DNA of 64,000 nt from Bacteroidota bacterium (GCA_018333525.1 JAGXTF010000088.1:1-64000); one strand, 5' to 3'. Positions 46,919 to 56,052 are shown, counted from the stretch's first letter. Made by a program: numbers and translations. The notes: generated by a model from the sequence alone, not told the origin.

Positions 46919-47560
46919 TTAAGGCTGCCATGCGTTAAAGTCCCACGCTTGCTTGTAGCGGAAAGCCCGTCCGTACCGGCACAGGCGGACCATCGGCGAT
47001 CTTCTCCCATTCGGTGGAAGCTCCCTCAATTTTTTGCCCCTGATACCAACGCTTAGGAACTCCAACGCATGGAGACCAATCGTCCTATTAATAAAAATAA
47101 ATTTATTGAAATTATTTTTTATTAATATATAAATGGGTTTGGTTATTTTATTGGAAATAGAATTAATTCCACTTTCATCTTTGTACTGAACCAATGATAA
47201 AATGAGAGATTAATTTAATTTGTGAAAATAATGTTGCAACCCGGTGATGGCCCTCCCGGAGAAAAAGCGTAGAAAAACAAGATGATGGATTTGTGTGAGG
47301 GGGCGGCCCGGCGACAGCAAGGGCGCGGGAAGCCGATTCAGTTTTTGTCAAATAGTGAGTTTTATTGTTGCAACCCTTCGACAAAAACCTTAGCGGCGTG
47401 GTAAATCCAAATCGTAGTTTTTTAGCTTTTTATCCGAGGGCCTAGCCTTTGGTTCCACCTTTGGGCAATGCCAAAGGTGGTAAAATTAAATTCAAACCAG
47501 CGCGATTGGTACTCATGCTTCATCAGGTACAACCATGAAAACTCCAACCGTATCCATTAT
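46919..47560. other. Non-coding, locally GC-rich intergenic region
   Basis: About 640 bases without a credible gene. Open frames on the minus strand (46919-47194 and 47175-47384) have no recognisable content. Composition changes abruptly: GC-rich blocks near 46965-47070 and 47240-47335 in an AT-rich background. GTTGCAACCC-type repeats and a GTTTTTGTC/GACAAAAAC inverted repeat lie inside. It may hold a structured RNA or a decayed mobile element. Confidence 0.5.
47233..47388. repeat. GTTGCAACCC direct repeats and inverted repeat
   Basis: GTTGCAACCC at 47233-47242 and again at 47367-47376; each has a palindromic GTTGCAAC core. GTTTTTGTC (47341-47349) and GACAAAAAC (47380-47388) flank the second copy as an inverted repeat. 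Confidence 0.5.
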
Positions 47561-47626
47561 CGCGTAATACAAAAAACCTGGAATTCTTAATCACTTGTTA
47601 CATTCAATCTCAAAATGAGCAGCAAA

Positions 47627-47678
47627 GTTTTGAATATTCAAATGCAATGAATATCATTGATGTATCAACATTCAAAAC
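47627..47678. repeat. Inverted repeat just upstream of the delta-60 gene
   Basis: GTTTTGAAT (47627-47635) and ATTCAAAAC (47670-47678), 34 bases apart, 12 bases before the ATG. Could be an operator or an mRNA leader structure. No TAnnTTTG box was found in this leader. Confidence 0.4.
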
Positions 47679-47690
47679 ACGTACTAATTC

Positions 47691-49253
47691 ATGAAAAATC
47701 TTATTCTTGCATTTATTTGCTTCACCCTGTTTTACAACAATGACCTCATGGCGCAGCCACCGGCTGGTACTCTTGACAAGACTTTTGGTGGAACAGGTAT
47801 TGTGATCAAATCTCTGGGCACATATTCCGATGCTGCTGTTTCAGCGATTATTCAACCATCCGATGGAAAAATCCTGATTTGCGGGTATTCGGATACCGAT
47901 GTGGGAGCCAACGTGATGGTTGCAAGATTTAACCTCGATGGAACCCTGGACAAAACATTTAATGGTACTGGTAAAATCATTACACCGGTTATGGTTTCCA
48001 ATGATGATTTGGCAAATGCAATTGATGTGCAAAGTGATGGCAAAATTGTAGTAGGGGGGTATGCCTATAACGCTACGGGGCAATTCGATTTTCTTGCATT
48101 GAGATATACAACCTCCGGTGCATTGGATAATACTTTTAATGGCAAAGGATACAATACCATTTCTTTTGGTTTGGCTACAAGTACCAGGCTGTCTGCAATT
48201 GCCATTCGACCCGATGGTAAAATCATTCTCGGTGGTATTGTGGATTCCATAAAAAATTATTTTGCCTTCGCCAGGTTAAAAACAGACGGGACATTGGATC
48301 CTACATTTCACAGCGATGGAAAATTTACTCTCCCCATAAGCCATCCGGGAACTGAAATGGGGAAAATTGTTTTACAATCTGATGGGAAAATTGTGGCGGC
48401 AGGCCATGGGTCCGCTTCTGCTATTCTTGTACGGCTGAAACCGGATGGCAATTTGGATTCAAGCTTTGGAGTCAAAGGCACAAGCATGATTAAACTCGGA
48501 ACTTCCCTTACTGAAATCTTTGGTTTGGCTATGCAGGCAGATGGAAAATTTGTAGTTGCCGGAGATATTACTGCCAGTTCAAAATATTCCGCAATGGTGG
48601 CCAGGTATAAATCAAATGGAACATTAGACAGCACGTTTGGAACAAATGGTGTATACAGCACCAATTATGGCGCTTCCACCTATGATATGTTTCAAAGTAT
48701 AGCCATTCAATCTGATGGAAAAATAGTGTCTTGCGGGTTCACTTTTCCGGGAAATTATGCGGATATGGCATTGTTGCGATTGAATAGCAATGGCAGTGTA
48801 GATACTTCTTTTAGCAGCGATGGAAAAGTAGTTACTTCTGTGAGCGGTGATGATGATTTTGCAAACTGTATTTTGATCCAAAAAGATGGCAAAATTTTGG
48901 CTGTAGGGTACGATTTTAATGGATTTTTTTACGATGTATCTTTGGTGAGATATTTACCCGTTTTTACTTTAGGGAAAATAGATCTGCATCAAATGAACGG
49001 TCAGGCATTTGTTTATCCCAATGCCATTCAAAAAAGCGCCACACTGAGATATGAGTTGTTTAATGAAACCTTACTTGGTATTAAACTATTCGATATGCAG
49101 GGAAAAGAAATTTCAGTACTTCTCAAAGCCGAATTGCAAAATGCAGGGGTACATGAAATTCCTGTGATTCTGCCTGACGATCTGGCCCAGGGAAATTATG
49201 TGGTTGTTCTGGAATCGAACTCGGACAGAATCGCCATTAAAATTCAGAAATAG
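47691..49253 (+). CDS. Delta-60 repeat propeller protein with T9SS-type C-terminus
   Basis: 520 residues with a signal peptide ending at 'LMAQ'. Seven or so delta-60 repeats of 50-60 residues follow, each with 'QSDGKIVVGGY', a variable strand, and 'LARYKSNGTLDSTFGTNG'-like ends. These repeats are predicted to form a beta-propeller. The last 90 residues, beginning 'FVYPNAIQKSATLRYEL' and ending 'IKIQK', resemble a type A T9SS domain, less canonical than the others here. Exported; ligand unknown. Confidence 0.85.
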   Translation: MKNLILAFICFTLFYNNDLMAQPPAGTLDKTFGGTGIVIKSLGTYSDAAVSAIIQPSDGKILICGYSDTDVGANVMVARFNLDGTLDKTFNGTGKIITPVMVSNDDLANAIDVQSDGKIVVGGYAYNATGQFDFLALRYTTSGALDNTFNGKGYNTISFGLATSTRLSAIAIRPDGKIILGGIVDSIKNYFAFARLKTDGTLDPTFHSDGKFTLPISHPGTEMGKIVLQSDGKIVAAGHGSASAILVRLKPDGNLDSSFGVKGTSMIKLGTSLTEIFGLAMQADGKFVVAGDITASSKYSAMVARYKSNGTLDSTFGTNGVYSTNYGASTYDMFQSIAIQSDGKIVSCGFTFPGNYADMALLRLNSNGSVDTSFSSDGKVVTSVSGDDDFANCILIQKDGKILAVGYDFNGFFYDVSLVRYLPVFTLGKIDLHQMNGQAFVYPNAIQKSATLRYELFNETLLGIKLFDMQGKEISVLLKAELQNAGVHEIPVILPDDLAQGNYVVVLESNSDRIAIKIQK

Positions 49254-49264
49254 GAACTGAACGA

Positions 49265-49315
49265 AAGCGGTTGGTGCTATTTCTTTGCGCGCCGAGACGA
49301 GACCATCAACCGCTT
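49265..49315. terminator. Long-loop hairpin after the delta-60 gene
   Basis: AAGCGGTTG (49265-49273) pairs with CAACCGCTT (49307-49315), extendable inward by three pairs. There is no T run, so it may be a weak terminator or a structured element. Confidence 0.4.
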
Positions 49316-49372
49316 CCGCCTAACCCCAATTGAGGGATATTTAGAATATTATTGTATACCATCTAAATATTC

Positions 49373-50302
49373 TTGCGCACATTTCCAATTCTTTTGATTA
49401 TCGCCATTTCTGCCAGTGGTTGTGCTACTCTGTTCAATTCAAAAAAGCAGCATATCAAAATCATTGCCGGAGATGAAATTAATAAAATTTACGTCGATAC
49501 CCAAAGAGCGAGAGCATTAGATTCCATCACCTATCTGGTAAAACGCGGTAAACAACCAATTAAGCTAACTATCTATACAGACAGCGGCATTTTTTTGGAT
49601 AGTATAAATGCAAAAAATTCCACCATGTTTTGGCTGAATATTTTTAACGATGGAATTGGATTCATACCCGATTGGAAAAATCCAAAACGATATGGATTTC
49701 GAAAATATAACACAGTAGAATACGCAAATAATAAAATCAAAATACATAAATATAACAGTTTTACATACGGAGATATTCGTTTCAATCTCAGCTTCCCTTT
49801 CATCAATTCCATATATACCAATCAAACTGATACCACAAAAGGAAAGCAAACCGGTTGTTGGGGCATTGAAGGTGGCCTGGATTATTTCATTAACCGCAAC
49901 AATTATCTGAGCTGCAATATGGGCTCGGCAAGTACATTATTTCTGGGTTTACCGCATGCTTTACATGGAGAATTTTCAGAATATTTCACCAATTATTTTC
50001 AATTGAAATACATGCATCGACTTCAAAATACAGAAATTGGTATTGGTGTACATTTGGCAAATAATGTATACCAAATGGACAACACAGGCCCATCCAACAA
50101 ATTGTATCCATACAGAATAAATAAAGGATTTGGCCCCAATTTATCTATTCAAAAAAAAATAACCGGACGTTTTTATCTCGGTGCGCTATACCAACCCAAT
50201 TTATTTCGAATGGAAAGAAATACAACATTTGAGTACGGTCATTTTCTGAGTTTTTATTTTGGTTGGCATTTTCCAACCGGATTTAATTTGCCGTATTTTT
50301 GA
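49373..50302 (+). CDS. Lipoprotein of unknown function, possibly outer-membrane barrel
   Basis: 309 residues with a TTG start; a stop codon lies three codons upstream. 'LLIIAISASGCATLFNSKKQ' is a signal peptide with lipobox (SGC). Early residues resemble the small PEGA-like lipoprotein region of other Bacteroidota ('HIKIIAGDEINKIYVDTQRA'). The second half has alternating aromatic strands ('YFQLKYMHRLQNTEIGIGVH', 'FGPNLSIQKKITGRFYLGAL') and ends with '...FYFGWHFPTGF', as in outer-membrane barrels. Function unknown. Confidence 0.65.
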   Translation: MRTFPILLIIAISASGCATLFNSKKQHIKIIAGDEINKIYVDTQRARALDSITYLVKRGKQPIKLTIYTDSGIFLDSINAKNSTMFWLNIFNDGIGFIPDWKNPKRYGFRKYNTVEYANNKIKIHKYNSFTYGDIRFNLSFPFINSIYTNQTDTTKGKQTGCWGIEGGLDYFINRNNYLSCNMGSASTLFLGLPHALHGEFSEYFTNYFQLKYMHRLQNTEIGIGVHLANNVYQMDNTGPSNKLYPYRINKGFGPNLSIQKKITGRFYLGALYQPNLFRMERNTTFEYGHFLSFYFGWHFPTGFNLPYF

Positions 50303-50330
50303 ATTTCACTGTTCCACCTATTTTTGCATA

Positions 50331-50669
50331 ATGGCCTATAACCAAATTCTGGCGAGCCGCATCCGGGCGAGATTTGCCGCCCTTTCCAATGTGGAAGAAA
50401 AAGAAATGATGGGAGGTCTCACTTTCATGTATAACGGGAAAATGTGTGTCGGCGTCATTCAGGATGAAATGATGTGCCGTATAAATCCGGAACTGCATGA
50501 CAAAGTAATCCAACAATCCGGTTGCAGAACCATGGATTTTACCAAACGACCCATGCGCGGATATGTAATGGTAAACGAAAGCGGTATGCAAAGCCATGCC
50601 AATTTTGAATACTGGATTGGGTTGTGTCTGGATTTTAATCAAAAAGCAAAATCCTCCAAACGCAAATAA
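50331..50669 (+). CDS. TfoX N-terminal domain protein
   Basis: 112 residues from the ATG at 50331; the longer frame overlaps the previous gene and lacks sense. 'EEKEMMGGLTFMYNGKMCVGVIQDEMMCRI' and 'YVMVNE' are typical of the TfoX/Sxy N-terminal domain. TfoX proteins influence competence in gammaproteobacteria; short versions in Bacteroidota have no proven role. Candidate TAnnTTTG boxes lie at 50294-50301 and 50319-50326. Confidence 0.82.
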   Translation: MAYNQILASRIRARFAALSNVEEKEMMGGLTFMYNGKMCVGVIQDEMMCRINPELHDKVIQQSGCRTMDFTKRPMRGYVMVNESGMQSHANFEYWIGLCLDFNQKAKSSKRK

Positions 50670-50785
50670 AAATATACAGGCAAAAAAAAACTATTATTTC
50701 TTGTTGTCTATGATCTGCGATTTTTACAAGCAATATGTCTGTTTTCCGCATTAAACCTTTTCCATTTTTTTGCATCTAAGGCATT

Positions 50786-52012
50786 ATGCGCAAAACCTTA
50801 CTCCTGTTTTTATCCGTTTTTTTTCTGCAATTTTCTCATGCACAAAGTCCAGAAATTACAAGCTGGATTTTAAATACCGACAGTTCAAAAGGATATAACA
50901 ATATTCTTTCCAATGTGCAAATGGTTCAATATTCCGCCAATAATGTTTACGTAAGCTCCACCTGTATTCCCGGATATGATATTGGCCCATGGGCGGGGAA
51001 TCCCAATACACCTGCCAACCAGAATTTTGTATTTAAAATAACCCGTAATCCACAAAAAAATACCGGTACTTTAATTGCCACAAATCTTGGTCACATCGGT
51101 ATATGGACTAATGGTGTGTCCATTTTTAATCCCAAAGATGCAATGAGTTATAACAACCAAGGTGTTTGGAATCAAAATGCCATAGTGGTGGAAGGTCCTT
51201 CCTTTGATGATTGTCTGGGGCATCCGGCGCCAAATGGGGAATATCACCACCATTTAAATCCCACCTGTTTGTATAATGATTCCAATGCAACGGTACATTC
51301 TCCAATTATTGGTTTCGCATTCGATGGATTTCCAATTTATGGTGCATATGGGTATTCTGATACGCAGGGAGGTGGCGGTATTCGGAGAATGCAGAGCAGT
51401 TATCACAAAAGAAATATCACCAAAAGAACCACCTTGCCGGGTGGTGCCGCTGCATCTTCCGCAGGGCCGGATGTTTCAGGCACTTATCCGATAGGATATT
51501 ATATAGAAGATTTCGAATACATAAAAGGTTCAGGAGATCTGGATGAACACAATGGCAGATTCTGCAAGACACCGGAATATCCCCAGGGTATGTATTGCTA
51601 TTTTGTTACACTGGATAGCAACCTGATTGCAGAATATCCATATGTTCTTGGTACAACTTATTATGGAACTGTGCAGTCCGGAAATACCGGCCCGGGCAGC
51701 GGGCACAATACCATAAGTGAATCGGTTACTGTGTACAATGGTACCAATCAAACCCGGATGCCGGAATCGAATGCCATGCGATTATTTCCGAATCCGGCTG
51801 GTGAAAAAGTTGTGTTGTGGTTGGAAAATGGGATGCCAAGTAACCTGAAACTGGAATTGCGAAATTCCTCTGGGACACTTGTATTTTCTCAAGATTTCAT
51901 TCAGCCTATGGTGAGCAATACTTTGGATCTTAAAGAACTTGCACCGGGCATGTATCACTTAAGCGTTTTTTCAGGATCTATGCGCTGGAACAGGACTTTG
52001 CAGATACAATAA
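50786..52012 (+). CDS. YHYH-domain protein with T9SS sorting domain
   Basis: 408 residues with a signal peptide ending 'SHAQ'. The YHYH domain covers about 60-300, with 'GPSFDDCLGHPAPNGEYHHHLNP', 'IIGFAFDGFPIYGAYGY' and 'DLDEHNGRFCKTPEYPQGMYCYFVT' in order, each near a conserved His cluster that may bind metal. The last 80 residues, from 'MRLFPNPAGEKVVLW' to 'NRTLQIQ', form a type A T9SS sorting domain. Secreted or surface-attached; activity of the family is not established. Confidence 0.88.
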   Translation: MRKTLLLFLSVFFLQFSHAQSPEITSWILNTDSSKGYNNILSNVQMVQYSANNVYVSSTCIPGYDIGPWAGNPNTPANQNFVFKITRNPQKNTGTLIATNLGHIGIWTNGVSIFNPKDAMSYNNQGVWNQNAIVVEGPSFDDCLGHPAPNGEYHHHLNPTCLYNDSNATVHSPIIGFAFDGFPIYGAYGYSDTQGGGGIRRMQSSYHKRNITKRTTLPGGAAASSAGPDVSGTYPIGYYIEDFEYIKGSGDLDEHNGRFCKTPEYPQGMYCYFVTLDSNLIAEYPYVLGTTYYGTVQSGNTGPGSGHNTISESVTVYNGTNQTRMPESNAMRLFPNPAGEKVVLWLENGMPSNLKLELRNSSGTLVFSQDFIQPMVSNTLDLKELAPGMYHLSVFSGSMRWNRTLQIQ

Positions 52013-52047
52013 ATCACCGGCTAACTACAATCAGGGTTAGATGACTG

Positions 52048-52065
52048 CCGAAAAAAACATTTCGG
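52048..52065. promoter_or_regulatory. Dyad upstream of the Rrf2 promoter (possible operator)
   Basis: CCGAAA, six bases, TTTCGG. It ends 6 bases before the -33 element of the rrf2 promoter. Rrf2 regulators often bind dyads at their own promoters; direct evidence is absent. Confidence 0.4.
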
Positions 52066-52070
52066 ATAAA

Positions 52071-52101
52071 TTTGTCGGAAAAGAAAATATGATTATTTTT
52101 G
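52071..52101 (+). promoter_or_regulatory. Bacteroidota promoter of the rrf2-oxidase operon
   Basis: TTTG (52071-52074), 19-base spacer, TATTTTTG (52094-52101). This is the best match to the phylum consensus in the window. Transcription should start near 52105-52108, about ten bases before the ATG. Confidence 0.65.
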
Positions 52102-52117
52102 CCGCCGCAATTACCCT

Positions 52118-52552
52118 ATGTTTTCTAAATCCTGTGAATACGGAATTAAGGCAATCATCTATATTGCTAACCAGTCTTTGCAAAAAAGAAGGGTAAAATT
52201 GCAGGACATTATTGGGGAAGTTGGATCCCCTGAAGCTTTTACAGCAAAAATCTTACAGGAACTTGCCAGAAATAAAATTATTATTTCGCATACCGGACCA
52301 TATGGCGGGTTTGAAATGGATGTGAAGAATATGAAAAAGGTACGATTAAGTGAAATTGTATATGCAATAGACGGAGATGCCATTTATAATGGCTGCGGGC
52401 TGGGTTTAACCGCCTGCTCAGCATCACAGCCTTGTCCCATACACCATAAATTTGTTAAAGTAAGAAATGAGCTGAAAATAATGCTCGAAACAACTACCAT
52501 ATATGACCTGGCAGTAGGGCACAAAAATGCCGCTACCTTTTTGAGACGATAA
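52118..52552 (+). CDS. Rrf2-family regulator with three cluster cysteines
   Basis: 144 residues. The N-terminal winged helix-turn-helix includes 'SKSCEYGIKAIIYIANQS' and 'SPEAFTAKILQELARNKII', with the wing 'GPYGGFEM'. Cys93, Cys100 and Cys106 ('GCGLGLTACSASQPC') have the spacing of NsrR/IscR-type iron-sulfur cluster ligands, so it probably senses NO, redox state or iron. It starts the operon with the oxidase (49 bases before ccoN) and is the likely regulator of it. Confidence 0.88.
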   Translation: MFSKSCEYGIKAIIYIANQSLQKRRVKLQDIIGEVGSPEAFTAKILQELARNKIIISHTGPYGGFEMDVKNMKKVRLSEIVYAIDGDAIYNGCGLGLTACSASQPCPIHHKFVKVRNELKIMLETTTIYDLAVGHKNAATFLRR

Positions 52553-52601
52553 AAAAATTTGACCACATTTAAGACAATAAAGTCCGAAATATAAAAATCA
52601 A

Positions 52602-54359
52602 ATGGAAAGTAGAAATTTATGGGGAGAATCAGGAATCTGGATTACCGTCCTGTTAATTGTGATTCCCGTTTTGGCGGCAACCATCATTATGGTTGTAAAA
52701 GCCGTTGTAACGCTAAACAAATATCTGCGAGAACAAGAGTTGGAGAAATTCAGGAAATATGTCAAGGAATTAAAGCCTGACGAACTTGAAAAATTGGAAC
52801 GAAGGAAAAAAGAACTCGAATTTGAGCTCAGCCACAATGAACTCAGTGGTGATGCCACACCAAAAGACAGCAGAGGACTAATAGACTATGTTGACGAGGT
52901 TGCCGAACTCCGTTTTGTAGAAACCAAAAAGAAAAGTCAGCCACGGCCATCTATTGATCCTGTACTAACCAGACTTATTCTCTGGTATATCGGATGTGCC
53001 ACATTCTGGCTGTTGTTTGGTACCACCATTGGAGAATATCTTGGAATTAAATTTTCAGCGCCTGATATAGATCATTACAGTTGGTTGAGTTTTGGCCGCC
53101 TGAGACCTGTTCATACCAATGCCGTTTTTTGGGGCTGGGCATCGCTGGCCATGGTGGGGCTTGCTTATTATGTGGTTCCAAGGGTTAGCAATGTGCAGAT
53201 ATACAGCATTCGATTGGGTTATCGAACCTTGATTTTAATAAACCTGTCTGTGATTTTGGGAAGTATTTTTTTAATGGCAGGAATCAATAATGGAGGTGGA
53301 GAATACCGGGAATACATATGGCCGATAATGGTATTGTTCGGAACAGGAATTATTCTGTCTTTGTATAATTTTTATAAAACCATTGCAAAAAGAAATACAA
53401 AAGAAATTTATGTGTCCAATTGGTATGTGATAGCGGCCATGATGTTTTTGTTGGTTATTGCAGTAGTAGCATATTGGCCGGGGTGGCAGAATGGCCTTGG
53501 AGAAACCATTGTACAGGGATATTATATGCATCAGGGAGTTGGTATGTGGTTTATGTTATTCAATCTCGGATTGATGTATTATTTTCTTCCGCAGCAATTA
53601 AATAAACCTATTTATTCTTACAGTCTGGGAATACTTGCTTTCTGGACACAAATTCTTTTTTATACGCTTATAGGAACGCACCATTTTATATTTAGCGCCA
53701 TACCCTGGTGGATGCAGACCATAGCAATTGTAGGTAGCGCAGGAATGATAATACCGGTAGTTGCAGGAACCACAAATTATCTGATGACGTTTAAAGGATC
53801 CTGGAGAAAATTATCCGGTAGTTATACCCTTCCTTTTTATCTCATTGGTATTATCTTCTATTTTACAGGTTCTCTGCAAGGAACTGCAGAGGCATTCCGT
53901 TTTACGAATCTCGTCTGGCATTTTACTGATTTCACGGTAGCGCATTCTCACCTAACCATGTATGGCATTATCACATTTATGTTATGGGCATTTGTATACA
54001 CCATTGTCCCCAGACTTACTGGTAAAGAACCTCCGCAGATTTTAGTCGGTGCGCATTTCTGGCTGGCATTAATCGGCTTGTTGTTTTATACGATTCCATT
54101 AATGGTTGGTTCCACATTACGGGGCATGATGTGGATGGATGGAAAGCCTTTTATAGACAGTGTGGAGTTGATGGCGCCTTTCTGGTTGTGGCGTGCAATT
54201 GGAGGTACATTAATGTGGCTTTCCCATATTCTTTTTGCATACAATGTCTATGTAATGATAAAGAAAAAAGATACCAAAAAAATACCCAAATCATCGAAAG
54301 AAATATTAAAGATGAAAATGGAATTGGAAATGGAAAATCAAGTGGAAATAATTAAATAA
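52602..54359 (+). CDS. cbb3-type cytochrome oxidase core subunit, CcoN-like
   Basis: 585 residues. An N-terminal transmembrane helix (12-35) and a charged coiled coil (about 40-80) precede the 12-helix oxidase core, an extension most CcoN lack. Haem and copper ligands are visible: His171 ('LRPVHTN'), His310 ('YYMHQGVG'), His360-361 ('GTHH'), His448 and His450 ('TVAHSHL'). Tyr354 is where CcoN has its cross-linked tyrosine, and no NorB-like glutamate follows His310. So oxygen reduction is expected; NO reduction is not excluded. Spaced 6 bases from the next gene. Confidence 0.85.
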   Translation: MESRNLWGESGIWITVLLIVIPVLAATIIMVVKAVVTLNKYLREQELEKFRKYVKELKPDELEKLERRKKELEFELSHNELSGDATPKDSRGLIDYVDEVAELRFVETKKKSQPRPSIDPVLTRLILWYIGCATFWLLFGTTIGEYLGIKFSAPDIDHYSWLSFGRLRPVHTNAVFWGWASLAMVGLAYYVVPRVSNVQIYSIRLGYRTLILINLSVILGSIFLMAGINNGGGEYREYIWPIMVLFGTGIILSLYNFYKTIAKRNTKEIYVSNWYVIAAMMFLLVIAVVAYWPGWQNGLGETIVQGYYMHQGVGMWFMLFNLGLMYYFLPQQLNKPIYSYSLGILAFWTQILFYTLIGTHHFIFSAIPWWMQTIAIVGSAGMIIPVVAGTTNYLMTFKGSWRKLSGSYTLPFYLIGIIFYFTGSLQGTAEAFRFTNLVWHFTDFTVAHSHLTMYGIITFMLWAFVYTIVPRLTGKEPPQILVGAHFWLALIGLLFYTIPLMVGSTLRGMMWMDGKPFIDSVELMAPFWLWRAIGGTLMWLSHILFAYNVYVMIKKKDTKKIPKSSKEILKMKMELEMENQVEIIK

Positions 54360-54365
54360 AATCGC

Positions 54366-55355
54366 ATGCATTTTTTTGATGATCATAAAAAACTTTTCAG
54401 GATGGCACTTGGCCTGTTCCTGGGGCTCACCATAATAATTGCAGTTATTCCTGCATTAAAAAATCAGGCAAATAATGCACCGCTGCCAAATTCAGAACCG
54501 CTTAGCAAAGCAGCTGAAGAAGGCAAAAAAATATTTATCGCAAATGGTTGTGTGGCCTGCCACACCCAACAGGTGAGAAATGTGGATATGGATAAAACCT
54601 GGGGAAACAGACCCGGAATTGCAGCAGATTATGCAGCCAATACCAGAATAGATTTTTGGAGGAATACAGCCACTCTCATGGGCACTGAAAGAACCGGACC
54701 GGACCTGACAAATATAGGTATACGGCAACCTGGAAAAGAGTGGAATCTCTTGCATTTATACCAACCACGTGCGGTGGTGAACAAATCCATCATGCCTGCT
54801 TATCCCTGGTTGTTTGATGTAAAAAAAGAATTGGTAACGGGCGATGTGGAATTGATAGTACCGGATGAATTTAGAAAAGGTGTAACCGGTAAAATTGTGG
54901 CCACCACCGATGCTTTAAACCTCCTTGCATATTTGCAGAGTTTGAAACAAACGCCGTTGCCACAAGGTATGCAAGAGAGTGAATTTTTATATAAAAAGAA
55001 AAGTGAAGTTCCCTCAGCTTCCGGTGCAGATAAACTGCCCGACGGAAAAATGGTTTATGCAAATAATTGTCAAAGCTGTCACCAGGAAAATGGGGAAGGT
55101 CTAAAGGGTGCATTTCCACCATTAAAAGGAAGCAAAATTGTGCACGGAAATGATCTGGAATTGTATGTTACGATTATCATGAAAGGTTATGATGCAAGAG
55201 AGGAATATGCTTCCATGGGAGCAATTGGAACCATCAACCATTTTACACCGGAAGATGTGGCTGCACTGATCAATTTTGAAAGAAGCAGTTGGGGAAACAA
55301 TGGAAAAAAAGTGAGTGCCGCTGAAGTAAAAAAAATTATGGAAACCCTCAAATAA
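54366..55355 (+). CDS. CcoO fused to a second cytochrome c domain
   Basis: 329 residues. An N-terminal transmembrane anchor (about 11-30) is followed by a CcoO-like domain: haem c site CVACH (62-66), 'RTGPDLTNIGIR', 'LLHLYQPRAVVNKSIMPAYPWL' with Met143 as likely axial ligand. After a linker near 205-225 comes a second haem c domain: CQSCH (235-239), 'GAFPPLKGS', with Met284 as likely ligand. Usually CcoO and CcoP are separate; here one polypeptide supplies CcoO and a CcoP-like haem. It would deliver electrons to the CcoN-like core. Confidence 0.85.
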   Translation: MHFFDDHKKLFRMALGLFLGLTIIIAVIPALKNQANNAPLPNSEPLSKAAEEGKKIFIANGCVACHTQQVRNVDMDKTWGNRPGIAADYAANTRIDFWRNTATLMGTERTGPDLTNIGIRQPGKEWNLLHLYQPRAVVNKSIMPAYPWLFDVKKELVTGDVELIVPDEFRKGVTGKIVATTDALNLLAYLQSLKQTPLPQGMQESEFLYKKKSEVPSASGADKLPDGKMVYANNCQSCHQENGEGLKGAFPPLKGSKIVHGNDLELYVTIIMKGYDAREEYASMGAIGTINHFTPEDVAALINFERSSWGNNGKKVSAAEVKKIMETLK

Positions 55356-55371
55356 ATAAAATAATTTACTG

Positions 55372-55635
55372 ATGAAACGCGGAATATTAATTGTTTTTTT
55401 TGCAGTGCTTTCACAGCATTTTGCACTCTCATGCGATGCCTGTGAGAAACAGCAGCCAGCCATCACCCGTGGGATTACACATGGTAACGGACCTAATAAC
55501 AACTGGGACTGGGTGATTGTGATTGTTATGGTGGTTATTACTTTGGTAACCCTTTGTTTTTCAATATGGTATTTAATAAGGCCGGGTGAAAATCAATCCC
55601 GACATATCAAAAGAACCATTCTGAACTTGCAATAA
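55372..55635 (+). CDS. Small membrane protein of the oxidase operon
   Basis: 87 residues: a signal peptide, a short periplasmic part with a cysteine pair (SCDACEKQQP), and one transmembrane helix near 48-70. It lies 16 bases after the CcoO fusion. Size and position are like CcoQ-type assembly or stability subunits, but no homology is visible; CxxC could bind copper or haem-delivery partners. Function inferred from position. Confidence 0.62.
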   Translation: MKRGILIVFFAVLSQHFALSCDACEKQQPAITRGITHGNGPNNNWDWVIVIVMVVITLVTLCFSIWYLIRPGENQSRHIKRTILNLQ

Positions 55636-55644
55636 TTAATTATT

Positions 55645-56052
55645 ATGAATAAAGAAAAAAGCACAATCTATCTTTTTGTAGATGACGATGCACAGCCTAT
55701 TGCCGAATTGGTCACACCTGTACAATTTGAACTGGATACCAGAAAATTAACCGATGGGGAACATACACTTAAGATTGTTGGAAAATCTCCTACAGGAAGG
55801 GAGGGAATAAAAAAAATAAAATTCATGGTTCGGAATGGTCCTGCAATTGATTTGTCAGGAATTAAAGAAAATGATGTCGTAGATGGTGTCATCCCATTAA
55901 TGGTAAATGCCTACGATAAAGGAAATCAGAACAATTTCAATATTGTTGGCAGTGAAACTCCTCAGAATGTACCCAACTGGCTGTGGATTTTGCTGGTTGC
56001 TTTTCTGGGTTGGGCAGTTTTTTATACCATTACTAATTTTAATTTATCATGA
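55645..56052 (+). CDS. Tail-anchored protein of the oxidase operon
   Basis: 135 residues. Residues 5-90 form an immunoglobulin-like beta domain with 'YLFVDDDAQPIAELVTPVQF', 'TDGEHTLKIVGKSPTGREG' and 'GPAIDLSGIKENDVVDG'; a C-terminal transmembrane helix ('WLWILLVAFLGWAVFYTI') anchors it. There is no N-terminal signal peptide. Its final helix resembles the one found in CcoP N-termini, so it might substitute for the missing CcoP anchor. The gene overlaps the globin gene by ATGA. Confidence 0.6.
   Translation: MNKEKSTIYLFVDDDAQPIAELVTPVQFELDTRKLTDGEHTLKIVGKSPTGREGIKKIKFMVRNGPAIDLSGIKENDVVDGVIPLMVNAYDKGNQNNFNIVGSETPQNVPNWLWILLVAFLGWAVFYTITNFNLS

Noticed and set aside
46919-47384. Two minus-strand open frames of 91 and 69 codons in the repeat-rich gap
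   Set aside because: They cover GC-rich repeat sequence, have no recognisable protein features and overlap each other; more likely by-products of composition.
52602-54359. NO reductase NorB or qNOR in place of a cbb3-type core
   Set aside because: The helix after His310 lacks the glutamate of NorB and a tyrosine is present at the CcoN position (354); the partner subunit is CcoO-like. An NO-related role in the cell remains possible.
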